Assembly: GCF_001975825.1 (NCBI RefSeq)
Contig: NZ_MTKN01000006.1
Span: forward strand, 1-64,000
Source of the DNA: [Flexibacter] sp. ATCC 35208
GTDB taxonomy: Bacteria > Bacteroidota > Bacteroidia > Chitinophagales > Chitinophagaceae
Length of the DNA stretch: 64,000 nucleotides
Reading direction: 5' to 3'
The position numbers and the translations under genes are program-made. Position 1 is the stretch's first letter. The number at the start of each line of letters is the position of its first letter. Below the pieces are notes generated by a model. The model did not search any database. It was not told where the DNA came from and was given only the letters and a program-made list of their open reading frames with translations. This document shows, in pieces, positions 36,373-48,500 of the stretch.

Positions 36373-36765
36373 ATGAATTTATCTCATGAAATCAAAAAGG
36401 TACAGGGACTCCTGAAAATCCCTGTCAGCTATCTTGAATTTGTAAGATTAAATAGTGTAACTGTTTATTCTGACGGGCAAAGTATTGGAGGTCTGCCTTG
36501 TTACATTATTTCGGATATCTATAACTATGATGTTTCAGAAAATGTGGTCAACCGGCTGGAATGGTATAAGGTGTATCAGAAGCGCAGGCATGAAATAGAT
36601 CCTCTTATTGTTGAGAATATGGGAAGAAAAGATATTAACGGCTACGCCCAGCTATTCAGACAGGTGAGAGTTACTGAATATGAAAAAGATATTCAAGGAA
36701 GGCAACTGGCGCTTTATGAATGCTTTTTTGAAAGTGAGCAGTGGCGGGTACACCGGAAAAATTAA
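36373..36765 (+). CDS. hypothetical protein, 130 residues
   Basis: A small soluble protein starting MNLSHEIKKVQGLLKIP. It contains SVTVYSDGQSIGGLPCYIISD and a C-terminal ALYECFFESEQWRVHRKN. No family is recognised. It is preceded by the repeated promoter-like sequence and followed by a long hairpin. It could be an orphan immunity or antidote protein, but nothing in the sequence proves that. Confidence 0.65.
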   Translation: MNLSHEIKKVQGLLKIPVSYLEFVRLNSVTVYSDGQSIGGLPCYIISDIYNYDVSENVVNRLEWYKVYQKRRHEIDPLIVENMGRKDINGYAQLFRQVRVTEYEKDIQGRQLALYECFFESEQWRVHRKN

Positions 36766-36783
36766 TATCCATACTTTGCGCTT

Positions 36784-36836
36784 ATACCACACAGGGCTGT
36801 TATGATGACAGTCCTGTGTGGTATTAAGCCTTTTTA
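36784..36836. terminator. long hairpin between convergent genes
   Basis: ATACCACACAGG (36784-36795) pairs with 36813-36824, and an inner CTGT/ACAG extends the stem. A T-run follows on the plus side (36830 onward). It serves the 130-residue gene and, in the other direction, the AbiEii gene that ends at 36843. Confidence 0.75.
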
Positions 36837-36842
36837 TGAATG

Positions 36843-37916
36843 CTATTCCGGCTTCCTTTCTGCAACTTTCCGCTTTTCATCTATTTCAGTCAGCCTTGCT
36901 TTCAGGACGTTTAATCTTTCGGTAACAACTGTAAAAGTAGGTGCACCGCTACCTAACATCGCGTCAAACATTTCCTTATAATCGGCCTCCCAGTTATCTA
37001 TTAATGCAGCCGGGGGGATGAAGTTGATCTGCCCTATTGTTAATGTATCATATTCAACACCTTTGATAGGATTAAATGTCTTCCGGTGCGTTAGAATGGT
37101 AGTAAGCAATTCATGGTTATTTGCCGCTACTTCCCCATGTTGGCTATCCATGACAGCGTGAATATCATATAGGTGTCGTGACAACCGGTAGTGGCGTGGC
37201 TTTTCTTTTAAAAATTCTTCATGGAGCAACATGAGCTTTTCTAAAAAGGTCCTTTCCGGGTTCACGGTTGGGATTTCAAATGCAGGGGCCCCATATTGTG
37301 TACCGGGGAAATTACTACTTATCAAGGAGGTGATAGGGCGCATGGTATAAGGTTCTCTTAAACTTCTTGCGCCGATCTCGATGGTAACCCTGCTTTTTAG
37401 ATACCCATTTACCGGAAAGAAAGTATCATATTCCAAAAAGATATTCCTGGGGTCGGCGTCACTGGATGTTATATCCTCTGCCCATATGCGTAATTCACTA
37501 CGTTTTACGCCTAATTCGTCCATTTTCTGCTGCAGGACTTCTAAAAATTCACCGCCCATAAAGGCTGCACTTGCTTTGCGCAGCCTCTTTACATCACCCG
37601 GTGCCAGGCTATGATCTCCAAAACCCAATACCGATCTGTCAATCGCCAGGTCAATGTCTTCGGAAAAGCGGGTAATCAATCCCCAGCCTTTACTAAGGGA
37701 AGTGCCCCCCTTAAAGACCAGATTAGGCGCATATCTTGTTTGGAAAACGGCGTATAAGGCTAAAGTTACCCACCAATCTTTCTCTACGGCAGATGATGAA
37801 AATCCCTCTTTAATTGCTGTCTGCTCAATAAGTAGCTTTCTGCGATCGGCTGGTACCTGCAGCCAGTTAACTATGCTGTGTTTTTCAGGTGTTGCAGTAT
37901 TAGATTGTTGATCCAT
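36843..37916 (-). CDS. AbiEii-type nucleotidyltransferase toxin
   Basis: This 357-residue protein carries the nucleotidyltransferase signature GGTSLSKGW (70-78) and FSEDIDLAI (84-92), the catalytic Asp pair of the DUF1814/AbiEii toxins. Such toxins transfer nucleotides, in characterised cases to tRNA, and stop growth. The next conserved region (NPERTFLEKLMLLHEEFL) and HLYDIHAVM fit the family. The gene overlaps the AbiEi-like gene upstream by 46 bp, so the two are tightly coupled. It is the toxin half of a type IV-like toxin-antitoxin system often found in mobile elements and giving phage protection. Confidence 0.93.
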   Translation of the reverse strand: MDQQSNTATPEKHSIVNWLQVPADRRKLLIEQTAIKEGFSSSAVEKDWWVTLALYAVFQTRYAPNLVFKGGTSLSKGWGLITRFSEDIDLAIDRSVLGFGDHSLAPGDVKRLRKASAAFMGGEFLEVLQQKMDELGVKRSELRIWAEDITSSDADPRNIFLEYDTFFPVNGYLKSRVTIEIGARSLREPYTMRPITSLISSNFPGTQYGAPAFEIPTVNPERTFLEKLMLLHEEFLKEKPRHYRLSRHLYDIHAVMDSQHGEVAANNHELLTTILTHRKTFNPIKGVEYDTLTIGQINFIPPAALIDNWEADYKEMFDAMLGSGAPTFTVVTERLNVLKARLTEIDEKRKVAERKPE

Positions 37917-38476
37917 TTTGGTGCTTTAACCGCAGCCTTTTTAACTTTATCGATGGGCTCGGCATCTAATAAAGATAACAATAAATTACTTTCTTTGTCG
38001 GTAATGGACTTAGGACCAATAGATTCTATCGCGGTTATGATTGAACCTATCTTTCCTGTTCCATACTTTAATTTCTTATTCGCTTTACCCTTGAAGACAA
38101 TTTTATTCTTACCTATATTGATTGTTTTACTAGTTCCATTTGTTATATAAACAGTATTAATTGGAACCTGAGTAGATAAACCTACATTATTAATTGTCTG
38201 TTCTCCTGATGGTTTTATTTCAACCTGATCTCTTCTTGCAATAGCTTTCGCTACTTCATCCATCCCAGGATATAGGATACCTATCTCCGGATCTCTCTTT
38301 GGATTCAGGTAAATGCCATTTCCTAAACGAACGATTTCTCCATCTTTTACTAACCGGGACAAAATGATTTTGAGGGCTACATAATCAACTCCGGGGAAAT
38401 CGCCAGGGAAAAAGATATACCCTTTGGGAAATCGTTTAATCTTTTGTGCCACCTTTTGTTTCAGGGACATTTCCAT
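37871..38476 (-). CDS. AbiEi-like antitoxin (DUF6088 type)
   Basis: This 201-residue protein has an N-terminal winged-helix-like segment (VALKIILSRLVKDGEIVRLGNGIYL), then VPINTVYITNG and a C-terminal domain (NNLLSLLDAEP region) as in DUF6088/AbiEi antitoxins. GGAGG precedes the ATG at 38476. AbiEi proteins repress their own operon by binding inverted repeats; two such repeats lie upstream at 38560-38632. It overlaps AbiEii by 46 bp. The antitoxin role is by family and arrangement. Confidence 0.88.
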   Translation of the reverse strand: MEMSLKQKVAQKIKRFPKGYIFFPGDFPGVDYVALKIILSRLVKDGEIVRLGNGIYLNPKRDPEIGILYPGMDEVAKAIARRDQVEIKPSGEQTINNVGLSTQVPINTVYITNGTSKTINIGKNKIVFKGKANKKLKYGTGKIGSIITAIESIGPKSITDKESNLLLSLLDAEPIDKVKKAAVKAPKWINNLILQHLKNTA

Positions 38477-38559
38477 TATAATACCTCCAGGATTGGTTTA
38501 GACTCGCAAATTAGTATAGCAAAAATGTTACGCAAATTTACCGATTATTTTGATAGCCC

Positions 38560-38632
38560 TGATACCTATTTTGATAAAAAAGGTATCAATTTGAGCATCA
38601 TATTAGATACCATTTTTTAGAAAAAAGGTATC
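38560..38632 (-). promoter_or_regulatory. two inverted-repeat operators of the AbiE operon
   Basis: IR1 is TGATACCT (38560-38567) against AGGTATCA (38581-38588). IR2 is GATACC (38606-38611) against GGTATC (38627-38632) with an AT-rich spacer. The centres are 45 bp apart and 84-156 bp upstream of the antitoxin start. The GATACC core recurs in both, which fits cooperative autoregulation, as described for AbiEi proteins. Confidence 0.7.
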
Positions 38633-38790
38633 ATGATTGAAACTTTACCTGTGTGAAATATTGATTTAAATAATTAAAAATCAATTTAATAATATTGAAT
38701 AATTTTTAATCTATTAATTTAAACCTAAAATAATATCTGTTTTATTTAAACCATTGAACCTTAAAAAGGTGCTTGCAAAAAGCATGTCCT

Positions 38791-38830
38791 AAAAAAAGCG
38801 TACCTTGCGAACCTCCTATGGTTCGCAAGG
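38791..38830 (-). terminator. terminator of the methylase/helicase gene
   Basis: CCTTGCGAACC (38803-38813) and GGTTCGCAAGG (38820-38830) are exact complements around a 6-nt loop. On the minus strand the stem is followed by a T-run, about 95 bp after the methylase/helicase stop. Confidence 0.8.
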
Positions 38831-38926
38831 CCCAGTTGTTTTAAAATTGGCTATTAGTGTCTAATTGATTGAAATTCAATTGTTTTAAGGCTTTTTGAGT
38901 TTGGAAAATCAGACGAAAATCAAAAC

Positions 38927-41900
38927 CTATCTCCCCAGTCCCTGACCTCCCTTGCCAGAGCTTGTAATAATTCGCTTGTTGGGCAGGATTTTTCTTTCAA
39001 AGCCTTCCTTTTTACTGCCAGCATTGTATTCAATGCCAGGCTCGGCAACTACAGGAGCGACCTCATTAACAGGCTGACCAATAGCGGAAGACCCTTCACC
39101 GGCTCCTACCGCTTCCATTTGAGTAGCTTTTAATCTTGCCTGAATTTCCCGTTCAAGTTTTGCCAGGCTTTCCTTAAGTTGTTTTAACTCTTCTTCCTTT
39201 TCAAATGGTTTTTCCAGAAAGGCCGTTAATAGAGGTGTATCACGTTCAATATCACCAATGTGCTTTTCGTATTTTTCTTTATGCCCCTCAATCATGTCCA
39301 AGGCATTAAGAAAAATCCTTGCGGTGAGTTTTGGATTTTCAAAAATTGGCTGGCCATTATTATATGAATATTCAAGACCGGTTGCAGGGCTATGCACATA
39401 GTACTTACTGTGATTTGATAAAATAGTCGTGCCATCACCTGTGATGGATTCGTGCCAGTTTTTATTAAAGTAAAGATCAAACCCATATAGGCTACCAATC
39501 TTATTGTTGCCTGGCTTGCCCATGGAAACATCCCGGTAAAGGGAAAGCAGGTGATCACCAATTTTTTCGCTATCGGCTTCCCGGAGGCCCAGCAGCTGAA
39601 TAGGATTGCCCTTTGTTCCTTCCTTGGTCATAAACAACTGGTCTTTATAAGCGCTATGATCTTTACTATAGTTTGCTAACTGGTCCTGGTAATACCCCTT
39701 ATCTTTCTGATATCTCTCTAATGTAATCCGCGAATAGCTTTTTTCCCGCAGATAAGCGGTCCGTAAGCTTTCCAGGGAGGCTATTTTTTTCTCCATCTGG
39801 CTTTTTTCCAGTAATGAGGTATCACCGGATAAAATAGCGATATACTCAGAGAGGTTCATTCCGTTTTGTTCATCAAAGGCTCCCTCGTCAATGGTCCTTA
39901 CACTAAGTGAATTATTTTTGATCTGCGATATGTAGGTTTGTTTGATCTTAAGAAGGTTAAATTTGTAGTTGTCCAACGTTTGTTCAACGCCATAAATGAA
40001 CGAATATACCTTATTGCCGTAATGGTGTTTTGCAACAAGATTTCCTTTTCTCTGACCGCGACCGTTACGCTGTTCCAGCTCAGAAGGTTTCCATGGTATG
40101 TCCAAATGGTGCATAGCAACTATTCGCTCCTGATAGTTGTTGCCTGTTCCCGCCTTTTCGGTGCTCCCTTCCAATATTCGCTTGTCCCCGCAATTCAACA
40201 TATCAAAAAGCTTTGCCTTATTATTATCATTCCAGTCATGGATAAATGTTACCTGTTCGGCAGGAATGTTATATTCGTACATGAGCTTATCTTTCAATGC
40301 CTGGTATATGTTAAATGCATCAGGCTTGGGAGTACCAATATCACAAAATATTACCTGTGTGCCTTTATGTTCAGCGGACAAATGGTAGAATTCTGCCACT
40401 TTTGCCCCACAGGCGCTTACTTTATTACCAGGGTCATCACTATAAAGTACCGGATTTATTAACCGCATATCAGCAGTCATTTTCTTCGCATAATTGGTGG
40501 CAATGAGCATTCTCCCTTTATCCTCATCTTCCGTAAGTGGTGCCCGGCCCAAAAGGGTCGCATCCCCTGTGGAGGCAAACTGCATGAGCGCCTGTATGAA
40601 GGCTTCCTGATCTTTAGTAGGTTTCAAATTGACTAACTGTTCCACCATCTTCGGCCTGTCCAGATTGATGTCATCGGCAGTCTTATAGTCAGTGATGTCA
40701 TTGTAAAACACGCACATTTCAGGTACCTTAATAAAATACCGGTACCGTTCCTTGGAAATAATCTGATTGGTAACAGAAAATTCAAAATCGGTGGACTTAC
40801 GAGCAAACACCGCTGCCCAGCTATCAAAATTGGCTATCTGCTGGCGTTTCATTTCATTAGGGCGTAGGTATTTGAAGATCAGATACATCTCCGTCAGGCT
40901 GTTGGAAATAGGAGTGCCGGAAAGGAAGGTAACACAAAGGTCCGCGTCAAATCTTTGCTGTAGTGTTCTGACAGCGAAAAGCATATTCAACGCCTTTTGT
41001 GAGCCCGCCATATTACCAAGCCCTGCTACCCGGTCATGCCGGGTGGTAAAGGTGAGATTTTTAAAACGATGGCTTTCATCCACAAAAAGATGATCAACAC
41101 CCATTTCCTCAAAGCTGATATCTTCGTCCTTTTTGTCTTTGATAGCCGCAGCAATTACTTTCATTTTTGCTGCGAGGTTTTGCTTGCGTATTTCAAGCCC
41201 TTTCAGTAAGCGCCTGCTAATTTCGCCTCCCTGTTTTTTTATTTCATCTAAATCCAGCGCGACATTGCGCAACTCTTCACCAAAAATCTGCTGTTGGATA
41301 TTTAAGGATTGTGGGATTTTAATAAACTGATCATGGGTTAGGATAATGCAATCCCAGTCATTATTTTTTATCTCAGCAAAAATGCGCTGCCGTTGAGCGG
41401 GAGTGAAGTCGTTTTTCCCGGGGAAGAGCACCTTTGCTTTGGGGTAGGCTTTTTTAAAAGTGTCAGCTATCTGGGCAACATTGCTCTTTAAAGCAAGTAT
41501 CATCGGTTTATTAACGATCCCCAGCCTTTTCATTTCCCAGGCAGCCCCCACCATGATAAAAGTTTTACCACCTCCTACCTCATGATCTATTAAGGCGCCC
41601 CTGTTTTGAATTATTCTCCAGATAGCGCCCTTCTGGCTATCATATATCTTATCATACCCTAACCGCTGCAGATCCAATCCAGGAAATTTTAAGTGGGAGC
41701 CATTGTATTTCCTGAGTACATAACAGTTATATGTATTGTTATATATTCTTTCAAGCCGTTGTTTATCTTCATTGGAAAGTTCAAGTAGCCAGGAACCAAA
41801 TTGAACCCGGATATTCTCAATTTTCTGGTGGGCAAGCTGGATGGCCTCATTGTCCGGTACCCTGGTTTTTCCGGTTAGTCCTTCTACTTCATAAGTGAAA

Positions 41901-44497
41901 AAGGGGCCAGTATTTTCCAGCGCATGTTCCAGCAATGTATTGCCATACATGGTGTGCCCCTGTTTAGGGGTCACCGCATATTCTACCCTGACCTTATTGT
42001 TTTCCCTACCCGCTACTACCTTAAAGCTATCCACAGAACCAGTATAATGAACAACTGCATTTGTATCGAAGAGTTTTGTGGCAAATCGGTTATAGAAATC
42101 TAACGGTATCCACCGTTCTCCTAAATTAAAATCCAGCAACTCAAAGGGGATAGGTTCCGGTTGTACTTTTGTTAATGCTTCAAGACTGCGTTTAAACTGG
42201 AAATTGTCAGGATGTACGGCCACCGCTGCCTGAATGATCGCCAGCTTTTCAACCACATTACCGCTTAAATATTTGTCTGAAGTCTCCCAGGACTGTGAAG
42301 TGGGGTTGATATAGATATGCTCACCCAGGGCCGCAATGGTAGCCTCCTGCTGCTGATCAATTATTCGGGCGATATAGGCAATATCTACCTGGCCTTTGTC
42401 ATTAAGGCACCGGGCCAATGCCTCCAATGGATCACTGGTGTGCAGGTCCTCCACATGCTTTTTTAAAGGCGCAAGGAGGATATCGCTTTTTACATACTGT
42501 TCGTCCTGCTTGCGCTCCAGGGATGCCAGCATGCGCGCGCCGAAACCTTTGTCATTGAGCAGGAGTTTGCGGTTGTCCGGTTTGTTAAGTGTTCCAAATC
42601 TTTTGACCAGTCCATCATACTGCTCATTCAATCTCTCCCGTATGGCAGCACCACCAGCCAGGTTCTCCTGCTCATTTTCCATCCCATACAATTGCAGGTA
42701 AAGATCCCTGACCAGGCAGTATGCCTTAAGAAAGGATGCCTGGGTACCTTTAATATCAAATGGTGTAAACTGGCCGGTACCTCTCTTTGAATCATAATCA
42801 GTAAGCTGCCCCAGCCTGTCTTTATGAACGACCAGCATATTTTCCATGCTATAGGGTGGAAGGGACCGTAATAGATTTTCCTGGGAAACACCTATTCCAA
42901 AAGATGACTTCAGGTTTTCATCTCCGGTATATATGTAGGTATAGTCGAAAGTATTTAGGTGCTCACTTACCTTTTGTAGCTGATCATTTAGCATGGCAGG
43001 GGTAAGCCAGGCATCTGAAACCTTCATTTCATTGACATTACTGATAAGGTGATATAAGTACTTGTCACTGGATTTAGCTTTGGCGGTAATCAACAGGAAG
43101 ACCTCATGGTCGGGGATTTCTTCGATTTTGATAGTAGAGATAACCCGGGCTGTGGCGGGCTTAATAAAACGGTTATCACCAGCCGTTAAATAATCCCCCG
43201 CCCGGTTGCTTTCGGTGACGGGCGCAACATCAAATAAGCCCAACTGGGTAACCGAGATATTGGATTTTGCAGGTGGGAGTGGCTTAAGCGTGAAAGCGTT
43301 ACTACGCTTTATAGCAGGGGGCACCGGTTCCTGCCGGATGCTTTCAAATGCCTTGCTGTCAAAATGATGGGCGATGTCATGGAACAGAATTTTTCTTAAG
43401 GGTTCGCCGATTTGATCAAGCGGGCCATTCTGCCAGACGGTCATATGGGCTTTGCCGTATTGATTTTTTCCGGGGATAACTTCATTGCCAATAATAACTG
43501 AAGGGTTTTCATGTATATATTGGTTAAGCGGGTAATCCCCGAATTCATTATTAAGCTTTACAGTATTGATAAGCTTGTGTTCGAGGTCCGACAAGGTTTT
43601 CTCTCCAGCGACTTTTTGCACGATCAGCAAATGGGAGGGAGCCTCGGTATTTGCCTCATCTTTCATGAGGTTATCGGGCATAACAGCCAGGCTGATAAAA
43701 TTGGATTTAGAAAACAGGTATTGCCTGGCAGGTTGATTGGAGGGCGTATTTAAAAAAGCATCTGTCGTAAGAAAAGCCATCAACCCGCCCGCATCTATTT
43801 TTTCTAAACCTTTAGCAAAGAAATAGTTGTGTATCTTATCAGTTAGCAGAGTTCCGCTAAAAGCCGGATCGAATACTGAAAAGTCACCAAATGGGATATT
43901 GCTGCAGATAAGGTCATATCCTGATTCCTGGTTGCTTGTCTCTTCAAAGGGAGAAATATTGACCCTGGTAAGTACAGGAAGTGTTTTGGCAATCCCCTTT
44001 AATACAAGACCAGTCATCATATCCTTCTCTACGCCGTTGATACTTAAAAGAGAGGGAAAGGCATGAACAGCCTCGGTAATAAAAACACCGGCACCACTAC
44101 TGGGTTCATATAGTCGTTTGGGCGCAATATTGAGATCATTGAGGGTATTAAATAAAACTGAGGGAATTATGGAAGGCGTATAAAAAGCAGTAAGGGTACT
44201 GTTTTTTAAAAGCTCAATGGTTTGATTGTACTCATGTTCAGAGAAATGTTCTTTTAAGAGGTGATGAAATTCCATTATCCGGCCGTAGTGACGCATGTCA
44301 TTTTGGGAAGCTCCCATTTTGCGCCACTCCTCCTCATCACCTGCAGGAAACAATATTTGCTTTATACCACCAAACCCGCGATAGTTTTTTAATAATAAAA
44401 CCTCCTCATAGGTAGGCACATGCCCTTTTTCACAAGCCAGCGCCACACGGCAGGCAGCAATATTTGCCACCAGCCTCTCTTCCACATTAAAGGCCAT
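38927..44497 (-). CDS. giant N6-methylase / SNF2-helicase protein (ICE type)
   Basis: This 1,856-residue protein has an adenine-methylase fold near the N-terminus: EPSSGAG (131-137) as motif I and NIPFG (200-204) as a variant of the catalytic NPP(Y/F). A helicase core follows with HEVGGGKTF around residue 973, VDESHRF around 1141, [10 protein letters not shown], and [10 protein letters not shown] near residue 1450. The C-terminal ~250 residues are coiled-coil rich. This layout is the large methylase/helicase protein known from Bacteroidota conjugative elements and resembles phage DarB-type proteins that protect incoming DNA. NIPFG departs from NPPF, so methylation may be weakened. It lies just behind the DUF1896-like gene with a 10-bp gap. 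Confidence 0.93.
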   Translation of the reverse strand: MAFNVEERLVANIAACRVALACEKGHVPTYEEVLLLKNYRGFGGIKQILFPAGDEEEWRKMGASQNDMRHYGRIMEFHHLLKEHFSEHEYNQTIELLKNSTLTAFYTPSIIPSVLFNTLNDLNIAPKRLYEPSSGAGVFITEAVHAFPSLLSINGVEKDMMTGLVLKGIAKTLPVLTRVNISPFEETSNQESGYDLICSNIPFGDFSVFDPAFSGTLLTDKIHNYFFAKGLEKIDAGGLMAFLTTDAFLNTPSNQPARQYLFSKSNFISLAVMPDNLMKDEANTEAPSHLLIVQKVAGEKTLSDLEHKLINTVKLNNEFGDYPLNQYIHENPSVIIGNEVIPGKNQYGKAHMTVWQNGPLDQIGEPLRKILFHDIAHHFDSKAFESIRQEPVPPAIKRSNAFTLKPLPPAKSNISVTQLGLFDVAPVTESNRAGDYLTAGDNRFIKPATARVISTIKIEEIPDHEVFLLITAKAKSSDKYLYHLISNVNEMKVSDAWLTPAMLNDQLQKVSEHLNTFDYTYIYTGDENLKSSFGIGVSQENLLRSLPPYSMENMLVVHKDRLGQLTDYDSKRGTGQFTPFDIKGTQASFLKAYCLVRDLYLQLYGMENEQENLAGGAAIRERLNEQYDGLVKRFGTLNKPDNRKLLLNDKGFGARMLASLERKQDEQYVKSDILLAPLKKHVEDLHTSDPLEALARCLNDKGQVDIAYIARIIDQQQEATIAALGEHIYINPTSQSWETSDKYLSGNVVEKLAIIQAAVAVHPDNFQFKRSLEALTKVQPEPIPFELLDFNLGERWIPLDFYNRFATKLFDTNAVVHYTGSVDSFKVVAGRENNKVRVEYAVTPKQGHTMYGNTLLEHALENTGPFFTYEVEGLTGKTRVPDNEAIQLAHQKIENIRVQFGSWLLELSNEDKQRLERIYNNTYNCYVLRKYNGSHLKFPGLDLQRLGYDKIYDSQKGAIWRIIQNRGALIDHEVGGGKTFIMVGAAWEMKRLGIVNKPMILALKSNVAQIADTFKKAYPKAKVLFPGKNDFTPAQRQRIFAEIKNNDWDCIILTHDQFIKIPQSLNIQQQIFGEELRNVALDLDEIKKQGGEISRRLLKGLEIRKQNLAAKMKVIAAAIKDKKDEDISFEEMGVDHLFVDESHRFKNLTFTTRHDRVAGLGNMAGSQKALNMLFAVRTLQQRFDADLCVTFLSGTPISNSLTEMYLIFKYLRPNEMKRQQIANFDSWAAVFARKSTDFEFSVTNQIISKERYRYFIKVPEMCVFYNDITDYKTADDINLDRPKMVEQLVNLKPTKDQEAFIQALMQFASTGDATLLGRAPLTEDEDKGRMLIATNYAKKMTADMRLINPVLYSDDPGNKVSACGAKVAEFYHLSAEHKGTQVIFCDIGTPKPDAFNIYQALKDKLMYEYNIPAEQVTFIHDWNDNNKAKLFDMLNCGDKRILEGSTEKAGTGNNYQERIVAMHHLDIPWKPSELEQRNGRGQRKGNLVAKHHYGNKVYSFIYGVEQTLDNYKFNLLKIKQTYISQIKNNSLSVRTIDEGAFDEQNGMNLSEYIAILSGDTSLLEKSQMEKKIASLESLRTAYLREKSYSRITLERYQKDKGYYQDQLANYSKDHSAYKDQLFMTKEGTKGNPIQLLGLREADSEKIGDHLLSLYRDVSMGKPGNNKIGSLYGFDLYFNKNWHESITGDGTTILSNHSKYYVHSPATGLEYSYNNGQPIFENPKLTARIFLNALDMIEGHKEKYEKHIGDIERDTPLLTAFLEKPFEKEEELKQLKESLAKLEREIQARLKATQMEAVGAGEGSSAIGQPVNEVAPVVAEPGIEYNAGSKKEGFERKILPNKRIITSSGKGGQGLGR

Positions 44498-44507
44498 GAC
44501 ATCAATT

Positions 44508-44951
44508 TTAAAGGTGTTCGGAAGTCAATATGTAGTCATTGATCCGTTCGAGGACCGCGTAGGAAATAAGGCGGTCTTCTTCATTTTGCTCGGAGAATCC
44601 AAACTGATCAAATACCTCATTACAGTGGGTTATCAGATTGATGATTTCATACGTGAGGATCCCTGCTTCTCGCCATTGCAGATAATACTTTTCAAAATCA
44701 GTCTCCAGTAAATTCTTAATGTATAAGTATTTAGAAGGCCGCAATTCGCCAGTGAGCACCGCCATACATTGCGCCTCGATCTCATCGGCAGGAAGGTTTT
44801 CTTCCAGTAACTCATTTAGAAAGGATGAGATGCTATTGACCTTGGTATCCAGATAATTGTTGACACCTTGTTCTTGTTGAAGCCTGACAATCATATCCGG
44901 ATTATTGTCAACCAGGAAGTTGTATAATTCTTGTTTAAGTAATTGTTCCAT
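44508..44951 (-). CDS. DUF1896-family protein
   Basis: This 147-residue acidic, helical protein starts [20 protein letters not shown] and contains [19 protein letters not shown] and the C-terminal [15 protein letters not shown]. These match my memory of DUF1896 proteins, which in Bacteroidota mobile elements sit directly upstream of the methylase/helicase giant. The gap is 10 bp. The role is not established. Confidence 0.85.
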   Translation of the reverse strand: MEQLLKQELYNFLVDNNPDMIVRLQQEQGVNNYLDTKVNSISSFLNELLEENLPADEIEAQCMAVLTGELRPSKYLYIKNLLETDFEKYYLQWREAGILTYEIINLITHCNEVFDQFGFSEQNEEDRLISYAVLERINDYILTSEHL

Positions 44952-45464
44952 GAGATTATTTTTTTATGTAATTAATCAGCTACTTATGGATAGCTGGTAA
45001 GTCAATACCTTTTTATACGAAATTGCTAAAGGGGTAATTATAATAATGGGACATTGCCGGAGGTGGGAGAAAGTTTGCGTTATCTTAGTCAGCATGCACT
45101 GATCGTAAGCCTGATCGAATACGCATCCCACCGGGTTATAACCGGGAGCATTAAAGGAAAGAGATTTATTTATCTATGATACTGCAAATTGTAATAGCGC
45201 AATCTTCTATATTGTATTGGCAAAGCTGTCATATAACTGGGGACAATTAAAAGGCCAATAAAAATCAGCCTTCTTCCATTCGTTCACTAACAAATCCTCA
45301 TTATTCCGGTTTATAAGTAATTCTATTTATTCTTAACTTAATTATAAGTCAATAGGCTATATAAAAATTCAAAAGTTAGTTGTCGAAGCTATATTGTTTG
45401 ACTAAATCTGTCGTAAATTCATAGACGACTTTTGTTAACCAATTCTTACTACCCACAAAAAAAT
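44952..45464. other. gap, no gene seen
   Basis: No supported coding region. It ends at a strong hairpin before the SusC gene and seems to be the right boundary of the mobile region. Confidence 0.35.
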
Positions 45465-45497
45465 AGCGGACACTTATGTCAGAAGTATCCGCTTTTT
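45465..45497. terminator. bidirectional hairpin terminator before SusC
   Basis: AGCGGACACTT (45465-45475) pairs with 45483-45493 (one G-U) around a 7-nt loop. A's precede it and T's follow it, so it can work on both strands. It insulates the SusC operon from the mobile region. Confidence 0.65.
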
Positions 45498-45544
45498 GAC
45501 GACAACGAGATGAATCATTGTTGGTCAGGAACAAAACTAAATTT

Positions 45545-48500
45545 ATGATTCCTGACTGCAAAAATCTTATTCTCTTCAAAACGAAATTGTTCTCTTCAAG
45601 AAAAAAAAGTCTCCTTTCGATAAAGGTATTATTAGTTCTATCTATCATATTTATTACCAATCAGAGTGTTTGGGGGCAGGGAAGAATAACTATTTCTGGA
45701 AAGCAGTTAACGCTATCAGTTGTGCTCCAACAAATAGAATCGCAGACCGGTTATACATTTTGGATGGAAGATGGGGCAGTCGATAAATCCAGGAGAGTAG
45801 ATATAGAGGTAAGCGATATCCCACTTGACCAGTTGTTAGGGTTTGTCTTCCGAAATCAACCAGTGACTTATAAAGTCATCGGACAAACGATTGTTGTTAA
45901 ATCCGGTCCGGTCATTTCAAAAAAGCAGGTAATTCAGGGCATAGTAGTATCGGACGGACAACCGGTGGAAAGTGCGTCTGTTCAACTTAAAGGTTCTCTG
46001 AAAGGTGTTATCACTAATACCAGGGGAGCGTTCTTATTGACTGCAAATCCCGGTGATACGATACTGGTTGTTTCCTGTGTGGGTTATGAAATTCGGGAGG
46101 TGAATACTGTCGATAACAAGTTCCTGCAGATTGAAATACACCGGACAGTTCAGCAATTGGATGAACCGGTTGTAATTGGATACGGTACGACTTCCAGGCG
46201 ATCTAATCCTGGATCAGTAGGAACATTAAGCAGTGGGCAAATAGATATTCAGCCGGTTACTAATCCCTTGTTAGCTTTGCAAGGACGTATTCCAGGATTA
46301 TACATTCAGCAAACAACCGGATTGTCAGATGGTGGTATTATAGTGAATATTGGAGGCCAAAGTAGTGTTGAAAGTAATAATACTCCTTTATTTGTTGTTG
46401 ATGAAGTCCCATTTTCTTCTAACCCATTGATACAAACAGGTAGTAGTATCGTTCCTCAAGGTAGTCCGTTATCTTATATCCATCCACTCGATATTGAGAA
46501 TATTTCGGTTTTAAAAGATGCCGATGCGACTGCAATTTATGGCTCCAGAGGGGCTAATGGTGTTATCCTTATTTCAACTAAAAGAGGCGGTGTTGGAAGA
46601 AATCAGATGTCTGCTACTAGTGAATTGGGTATTGGTAAGATTGGAACTCGTATGAAATTACTTAATACCGCGGAGTACCTGATGATGCGCAGAGAGGCGT
46701 TTGCTAACGATCAAGTGCAGCCCGATCCGAACGTTGATGATGATTTATTGTCATGGGATACGATTCGCAACGTAGACTGGCAGAAAGAGTTGATAGGCAA
46801 GACGGGTTATATTATGCAGGATAGACTATCGGTGTCGGGCGGAAGTAAGGCGATAACCTATTACGCAGCCGGAAGTTATAGAAAGGAAACAACCACATTT
46901 CCTGGTAATTTTTATAATAAAAAAGGTTTTATTAATTCAAATATTAGTACTACATGGGGGAAACGTAAAATAGCGTTGAATTGTTCTTTATTAGGGACTA
47001 TCGATGATAAGACTTTGCCATATGAAGATCCTACATCGATCGCTTTACGTCTTCAACCAAATGCACCGCCAGGGTATAATCCGGATGGCAGTTATAACTG
47101 GGCATCTGGTTATAGAAATCCGTTCGCAGCCCTTCATCAATTGTATAAAGCTCATGGGAGTAATTTAATTGTTAATACAGGAGTGACATATAGCCCGTGG
47201 AAGGGAGTCAGGTTGAAAACGAACCTTGGTTTAACTTCAACTAATATAAATGAAATTACACCAGTTCCAGTATCAACAATTGATCCTACGCTAGGTTTGA
47301 CCACGAGTTACAGCACATTTGGTAAAAGTCGGGTGACTTCATGGATTATTGAACCACAATTTGAATACGTCAAATATTTGGGACCCGGTAAGATGACATT
47401 TTTTTTAGGTGCTACTCTACAGGGAATTAACCGCAGTTCAGAGTTGCTGTATGCAACAGGTTACACTGATCCGGCAGCGTTAGAAACTACAGACGGTGCT
47501 GCCAGCATTACTACAGTAGACAAAATGTATACTGAATACAAGTATATGGGTTTTTATATGCGTTTAAGGTATGACTTCTATAACAGGTATATTGCCGAAG
47601 TTACTGGTCGGAGAGACGGGAGTAGTCGATTCGCCCCAGAAAGACAGTTTGGAACATTCGGAGCATTTGGATTAGCCTGGTTATTCACTGAAGAACCATG
47701 GTTTAAGTTTAAGAAAAGAAAACTATTGAATTTTGGAAAGCTAAAAATAAGCTATGGCAACGTAGGAAATGATCAGATTGGGGATTACAAGTATTTAAGT
47801 GCCTGGTCACCATTAATTTATACTTACAGTGGAATAGTCGGGTTATCTCCTACAAGATTATACAATAGTGACTATGGCTGGGAAAGCAGTAGGAAGATAA
47901 ATTTCGGTTTTGAGGGAACACTGATGAAAGACCGCATACAATTTAGTATTAATTATTACCGCGCAACAACATTCAATCAATTAGTCAGGTATCCCTTGTC
48001 GTCCGTTACTGGTTTCCCTTCATTGCAAGGAAATCTACCTGCTGTTATTAAGAATACTGCCATTGAGTTCGAATTAACTACAATAAATGTTAGAAAGCGA
48101 CTCTTTACATGGACGATATCTGCAAATGTTACTCTCCCTCGTAATAGATTAACATCGTTTCCTAAACTTGCTGCCAGCGATTATGCGACTGTATACACTA
48201 TTGGGAAAAGCGTTTATTCAACGAAAGCCTTCCATTTTACCGGGGTGGATAAAAATACAGGTGCTTATACATTTGAAGATACTGATAAAGACGGGCAGAT
48301 ATCTTTTCCAAATGATTTGACTTCGTATAAAAATGTTAGTAAATCCGTGTTTGGTGGAATTTTGAATGAATTTTCATATAAACAATTTTCAGTAAGCTTA
48401 TTTATTCAATTAGTAAAACAAAATGGTTTCAATTATATATATAATAATAGAGGACTTACGACCCTTGTACCTGGAACGTCTGCTAATCAGCCTAAGTATG

